A stretch of DNA of 64,000 nt from Phanerochaete sordida (Eukaryota; Basidiomycota; Agaricomycetes; Polyporales; Phanerochaetaceae), in NCBI GenBank assembly GCA_019973155.2, contig BPQB01000008.1, positions 62,001 to 126,000 of the forward strand, in the 5' to 3' direction. The notes below the pieces were generated by a model. It searched no databases, had not been told where the DNA came from, and was given only the letters and a program-made list of their open reading frames with translations. The position numbers and the translations under genes are program-made. Every line of letters starts with the position of its first letter. Positions within the stretch are counted from its first letter, which is position 1. Below, in pieces: positions 58,380 through 64,000 of the stretch.

Positions 58380-61300
58380 CTAGCCCGAGTTCCTGCGTAT
58401 GCGCTCGAGGGACGGCCGCGGGCGTGCGCCGCCCGCGAGGTCGACGACGCCGACGGTGTTGCCGAAGCCCGCGAGCGCGTGCGTGCGCGTGCACACGAGC
58501 GGCGCGACGCGCGTGAAGTGCAGGCGCGGCACGGGCTCGAGGCTGACCCTCCGCCTGGTACCTGCGTCGCCCGCGCCGCGCGCCGCCTGCTGCCTGCCCG
58601 CCGCACGCGTCTCGGCGTCGAGCGCGAGCAGCGGCGACGCGCGCAGCGTCGCGCTCGCGGGGTCGAACGTCCAGAGCTCCCAGCGCTCGAGCGTCGCGGG
58701 CGTGAGGCCGCGGTTGTCCGCGCGGGGCAGTGCGCCGGGCGCGCCCCTGCCGCCGCGGCGCGTGCCGCCGCCGACGAGCGCCATGCGCGGGCGCCGCCGG
58801 AGGCCGACGACGAGCCCCGCGGCGACGTCCCACGCGCCGCGCTCGCACGGCGCCTCGGCCGTGCGCGAGACAAGGAGGTTCTCCCAGAGCGAGGAGCGCT
58901 GCGCGCCCGGGGTGCGCAGGTAGCCCGGCGGCGCGCCCGCGGAGGGGTCTTGCGGGCCCACGGGCGGCCGGGCGTCGGCCTGCTCGTCTGCCTCGATGGG
59001 GATGAACGTCTCGAGGCTGCGCTTGTCCGACGCGCGCCGCGAGTGCACGCCGTGCGCGGAGACGGGGTACATCGCGGGGGCGTCGAACGCGGGCGCGCCC
59101 GAGAAGCTCGGTATTCGCGCGCGCGGGTGGACGGGCGAGGACGTGCCCGAGGACGGGCCGAGCGACGCGGTGCTGCCACTGCGGGTCTTGCGCGCCTGGA
59201 TGCTGGACATGACGCGCGGCTGGTTCGAGGGGCACGAGCAGCGGCGCGTGGGCAGCGAGAGGTACGCGCGGTGGACGAGGACGGTGGAGCCGACGGAGAA
59301 GCAGAGCGCGAAGCTCTCGACGGGCAGCTCGCGGCACGTCGCGCAGCGTTTCGTGCGCACGGGCACGAGCCGCAGCTGGCCGATCGCGCCGTACGGGTCG
59401 TCCAGGATGTACATGCACTCGCCCGTCGCGGCGTCCCAGAGCGACACGACGCCCGCCTGCGTCGCGGCGCCGACGACGATGCGCGCCTGGCCCTCGAGCT
59501 CCATGCTGCACACGTGCACCTGCGCCACCAGGTCGGAGGGGTTGCCCGCCGCGATGCAGCACTCCCGTGGCAGCAACGTCGCGCCGTCGACATCGCAGAG
59601 CTCGAGGGTGCCGTCCTCCAGGACAAAACCGACAAGCAGCGCGTTGCTCGGCTGCACGGACAAGAGCATCGACTTGATGACCGACGCAGACTTCGAGGGC
59701 CGCACGTATGTCGGCGCAGCGAGGGAGCCCACCGTCCACCTGATCGCGATTGCGTTCTCGTACGTCGCATACAGGCTGCCCGCGTACTCGACAGGATCTA
59801 CAGGGCGGCCCCCGCTCGCCTTGCGCGGCGTCGACATGCCCGTCGAGTGCGGCGAGCCCGACGCGAACGCGATCTGGGCGACGGCGCAGGCGCTCTCCGT
59901 GGCGAGGTGCGGGAGCGGCACGACGCGGTTCGGGGCGATGTGCCAGACGCCGATCACGCCCGCGGCGGTGCCGGCGGCGACGTGCGTGCCGCGGTCGTTG
60001 ACCGCGACGGCGGTGAGCGCGGAGGACACGGACGGCGTGCTGCCGCTGCTGCCGAGGAGGACGTCGGTGGGGTCGAGCGCGACGCGCGTCTTCGTGTCCT
60101 TCCGCCAGAGCACAAACTCGTTCTGCAGGCCGACGGAGACGACGATGTTGCCGTCCTTGCTCGACGCGAGCAGGTCGACGTCCGTCGCGAATGCGCGGGG
60201 GAGAGCCTGGAAGGTGATGCTGGAGTCGACCGCAGGTGTCAGTTCTTCCTCCGACGGCGAGTCCGGCTCTTTGCGGTTGCGCTGAGCCTCGAGGAGCTCG
60301 GCGTCCTTCAGAAGATACAGAAGCAGGCCGTACAGCAGCGAGGTCGTCACGAACGTCGGCGCCATGATGACCTTGAACGCCCACTCGAGCGGCCGCGCCG
60401 TGCGCCACCAGAGCCGCGACCAGCGCGACCGGTGCATCCTATCGTGTTCCAGGCGGTGCTGAGGCCGGTCATAAGTCGTGTCGTTTGCATTCGCGTCGTG
60501 CTGCATGATGATGATTGTGGGTGCCTCGACGCGGATGTGGACGAGGTCGTAGTTGACCGGATTGAAGGTACGCCAGATGTTCTCTGCTGGAGAGATTCCC
60601 TCGAGGCTCTGCGGCTTCGGCACGCGGAAGCGGTTGCGGGGTAGGCTGGCCATGGGCTCCAACCTGGATGTGCGCGTCCTTGTCATGTAGTAGAGCGTGG
60701 CGGTGACCCCGAGGAGCTGGCCGGCTGTCAGTATGAGCGGTGTCAGTGATTCGCAGGGTACGCACCAGAACCAGGCTAATATTCTTGGTTGGCCGCCCCC
60801 GCAGCGCACGCTGTATGCGGCTGGCCAACCGTCCAAGCTTCGTTCGGGGCGCCTTCGCCGACGTCTTCGTCGGCTCCGGCACAAGAGTCGGCGCGAAGTT
60901 CGCGCCCTGCCGCAGGAGCTCATCCAGCTGTCGCGGTCGTCAGCGATGGTAGCATATATGCGTCGCTCGGGCCTACCTCCAGCCGCTGGATGTCAATGGA
61001 GAGCACGGTGACGAAGAAGGTGTGCACAAGGAACCAGTGGGCGACCAGCACCACAATGGCGAAGGCACAGAACTGGCGGATGGCGCCCGTGGAGAAGAAC
61101 GCGATAACGCCGAGGACCGAGTTGTAGCTGCATAGTTTGAGCGAGTTCGACGTCCCCGCGTAACCGAGGCCTTCGGCGATGCGCTCCTTGACCGGAAGTG
61201 CAATCGAAGTCTTCACAACTGCATCGACCTGCAACAGCGTAAGGGCTACGCGCGTGCATATGGATCGAAGAACTTACGATGCTGAACATATTCTCTACTC

Positions 61301-62520
61301 CAATGAAGATGACAACGATAGGGAAAATCTCCCTAAAATTTGGTGAGCGACGCACGCATAGGTCCTCGGGTCGGCTTACCATGGTACCATAGTGATCCTG
61401 AAGCCAACAAGGGCGCATACACTCAGGCTGGTGATAGTACTGACGATGATTTCTACGATACCAGTGAAGGCAAGACCTATACGCGAATGAACGGTGTTCA
61501 TCCGTTTGATAGAACGCCAGAAGTAGACGAGGAAAATGAAGTAGGCCGTGTAGGTGAATGCCGACAATACAGACGGATGCGGGCTGGGCGTTGGCTCTTT
61601 CTCGTACTAGACAAAAGCTTAACATAGCGCTGACATCGGCGATTACCAGGACTCACCTCAAGGGCGAGCAAGTGGGGCTGCTGGGAGAGGACGACAGTTT
61701 CTCCCTGAAGAGAGGCTGCGGCGTCTTCCACGATGTTCAGCCATAGGTTGTGCCCGCTATTCGAGAGGCAGTCGGACTCGGGGAAGAAGTATGTGAGGAC
61801 GGGATTCGCGACCTCTTCGTACTCTTCTCCGTCGTCGCGTCCGGCCAGGACCATGTCAGTGGTGATAGTCAATCCGTGGGTAGATGTGTTTTTGTACGGG
61901 CCGAGGGTGCTGAGGACGTCTGCGTCGCGCAGCAGCAGGTCCTCCTCATAGTCCCAGAACGCAAGAGGGCTCAGGACAAGGCATCTTCCGTGTGGCGAGC
62001 GTATACAAGAGACCTTCTGAGATGCCAGAACCTCGGAGAGTCGTCGCTCCAGGTTCAGAGTCGAAAGGAGGGAGCGATGGCTGAGGACATGGTATGTGTC
62101 TTCGGTTTCGTCCACATCGTGCACGAGTATCCGCTCGACGCGGACAACACCGCCCTTTCCGCAGCGCGCCCGAGCGATAGAATCGTCTCGGACGCGGAGT
62201 GAGTCTTTGCCTTCCCATAGCTGGCGGATCCGGTCCACGGCAAAGTAGTTGGAGAGGTCGTCCGGTGTGCGGAATGCGTCGAAGACACTCAAGGACAGGG
62301 AGAAGGATTCGGCTTTGGTCGAGGAGTACACGGTGACTGCAGGGAAGAGCAGGCAGGAGATGACGACCGAGGAGATAAGGATGACTCTGATTTGATGTGT
62401 AGCGCAGTGACTGGAACGGGCATGAGGATGTCAGTTAAACTCGAGAGACGGCGGGACGTACACCCCAAAGCGGCGGAAGAACCAGATGCCAAAATTTCGG
62501 ACCCTCTGCAGCGGCGACAT
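58380..62520 (-). CDS. SCAP homologue: sterol-sensing domain plus WD40
   Basis: Multi-spanning ER/Golgi protein that escorts SREBP. N-terminus: MSPLQRVRNFGIWFFRRFGV, then VILISSVVISCLLFPAVTVY (helix 1). A luminal region (TPDDLSNYFAVDRIRQLWEG) follows, then helices VLSAFTYTAYFIFLVYFW and IGLAFTGIVEIIVSTITSL. The sterol-sensing domain contains IVVIFIGVENMFSIVDAVV, RIAEGLGYAGTSNSLKL and FFSTGAIRQFCAFAIVVLVA. Past LVLVPGQLLGVTATLYYM, the C-terminal half has WD40-type repeats (LLASSKDGNIVVSVGLQNEF, GVIGVWH, GVVSLWDAATGECMYILD). In fission yeast and Cryptococcus, Scp1/SCAP controls sterol and low-oxygen responses. About 1,200 residues; a large antisense frame overlies it and is spurious. Confidence 0.88.
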
Positions 62521-64000
62521 CCCAGGTGTGCTGGCCCGACGAGCCGTTATCCAAGCGCGAAACGAAGGTGTGCAAGATGGAGGTAGCGTTCACGGGCCGT
62601 GGATCATGACACGCTGCGCAGGACAGCGACGCGTGCAGCGGGCGGGCGCGTCGAGGAGGGGCGTGCGGGCGACGAGCTCGACGAGTGCGGCGGTGGTGGT
62701 CGGTGCGAGGGTGTCCGAGGGAGGCGTGTGCCGGAGTCGAGGACGGACACGGAGCGAAGGCAGCGGTTTTGAGCTCGCCGCTGTCCCGCAAAGGCGCGTC
62801 GAGCCGCTGCGGAACTTGCCGCGTCAAGGCAGATCACGCACAAGGCGCCCGGCCTCGGCGACTCACTAGGCGCCACATCCGGCCGCCACTCCGGACCCCC
62901 GCGTTTCACCTCCCGCCACAACCCGTCCTTCAATTTTCGAGATCGTGACGGTGCGGTCGACCAGCGAACGTCTATGCGAATGCAATATTTTCCTCTGTAT
63001 TTCTGGATATTTTCTCTCTCCGTCACGAATAAAATACCAGCATATGGATCGGCCAGAAGCCCCAACTGCCACCGTGGTTTCCCCATGTCCATCTTCATAC
63101 CAAGGGTCTGGTGGAGAGCATGACGCGCTTCTCTGCTCAAGAGGCGCCCCCGAATTGCCTCGGAATGCCACAAAGTACAACAAGGGCTGACCAGGATGGC
63201 AAGTCCTCGTCCACCCTTGACGAGCAGCTGCCACGGGGACACGATCAGGCCGACCGCAAACCTTCTGCAACGCCCTGGTGATACGCAAAAGGCACCGGTG
63301 GCGCATTCTATGGCAAAGCTGCTGCAAAACCAGTGGGTATCGGACTCACTAGGCCTGTGCGTCGGGCATGCTCGACTCAGTATGAATAGGACAGCCTCCG
63401 CGCGAGCATTCTTCAGCAGTATTTCGAGCACGGCGGTCCGATCCTGGGGCAGGCAGCCGCACAGATTTTGACACAGCATCTACAGCTCCAGCTATGCAGA
63501 TGGCGGACATAGCAACAGTCGACTTAGGCGAACATCGAGACTCAGATCATGAAACAGCGGATTCTCCATCCGTATGGTATTTGGGGTCCCTTAGTTGGAC
63601 CCCGTGCACCTATCACCGTCGGACGTCGCTCGCCAGCCCAGCCCCCGCATGTCCCTTCGGCAGAAGCCCCGCTAATATTCTCGCGGCTCGAACCACAGCT
63701 GCTGGGATTACGCTGACACAGATGGTCTGACGTGTTCGGGACAACACTCCTTGTATGTCCGACGTCGTAATCCTCCGTGAGCTGTTAAGGACCAGCACTG
63801 ACACATCTTTCGCCCAAAACGTTGCCTTCCAGGCAGGAAGCGTCAGTGTCTGCGTGACCTACACCGCGGGCCTGCGCCACCTGATTGTCATACCAAAGTT
63901 CAGAGGGCCCGCCACTCAGACATAGAGTTCGACAAGCAGATCCGAAGACATTCGCCCGCCGGAGCTACGCGCGCGGGCGGCTGGCACCCCTATGTCGCGC
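62521..64000. other. Right-edge region, no recognised gene
   Basis: A 291-codon frame at 62,604-63,479 (-) overlaps the SCAP promoter and has no motif. A short frame at 63,494-63,730 (+) is also unassigned. Nothing here could be supported as a gene. Confidence 0.45.

Noticed and set aside
58073..59770. 565-codon minus-strand frame
   Set aside because: A shifted frame of the SCAP exon; Ser/Arg-rich without motifs.
58242..60644. 800-codon open frame on the plus strand
   Set aside because: It lies antisense to the SCAP WD40 region, is almost all Arg/Ala/Gly, and reflects GC-rich codon third positions of the real gene.
62604..63479. 291-codon minus-strand frame upstream of SCAP
   Set aside because: No recognisable domain; it overlaps the expected SCAP promoter and leader.

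Overview
The window looks like nuclear DNA of a white-rot basidiomycete, probably an agaricomycete close to the polypores. Genes are packed tightly on both strands and broken by many short (about 40-60 nt) GT-AG introns. Typical basidiomycete families are present: class II manganese peroxidases, paired P450s, HET-domain and NACHT-type proteins, F-box proteins with degenerate leucine-rich tails, a secreted cupredoxin and a two-tRNA complement. Exon joins were worked out by eye from splice sites and reading frame, so CDS spans are gene spans (start codon to stop codon, introns included).

Layout. 0.8-6.2 kb: a T5orf172/GIY-YIG-like protein, a GPI-anchored double cupredoxin and an unknown coiled-coil protein. 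6.4-26.5 kb: a rearranged region. One set of genes (RAD18, a large HET protein, a small unknown gene, the hsp20 3' end) occurs twice in opposite orientation and permuted order. Single-copy housekeeping genes lie between the copies: WRS1, a DUF7330-like gene, a DCN1-like gene and CIA2/MIP18. 28.9-38.1 kb: a SnoaL-flavin monooxygenase, a PI-PLC X-domain protein, a small Zn2Cys6 protein and a NACHT-like protein with degenerate Walker motifs. 39.1-53.0 kb: two manganese peroxidases and two P450s form two paralogous pairs, with histone acetyltransferase HAT1 and a tRNA-Cys between them. 53.6-62.5 kb: tRNA-Gly, two tandem F-box genes and a SCAP homologue (sterol-sensing domain plus WD40).

How the genes relate. 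The peroxidases and P450s fit lignin attack and turnover of the aromatic products. SCAP is the sensor for SREBP-type sterol/oxygen control, which in fungi drives sterol synthesis and P450 supply. RAD18, HAT1, DCN1-like and CIA2 are conserved single-copy functions in DNA damage tolerance, histone acetylation, cullin neddylation and Fe-S delivery. The HET and NACHT-like proteins belong to families used for self/non-self recognition.

The most notable observation is the permuted inverted duplication around the HET genes. One copy of each single-copy passenger (RAD18, hsp20) has decayed to a relic, while both HET genes keep a long open frame. No virus, CRISPR array or intact transposon was seen.
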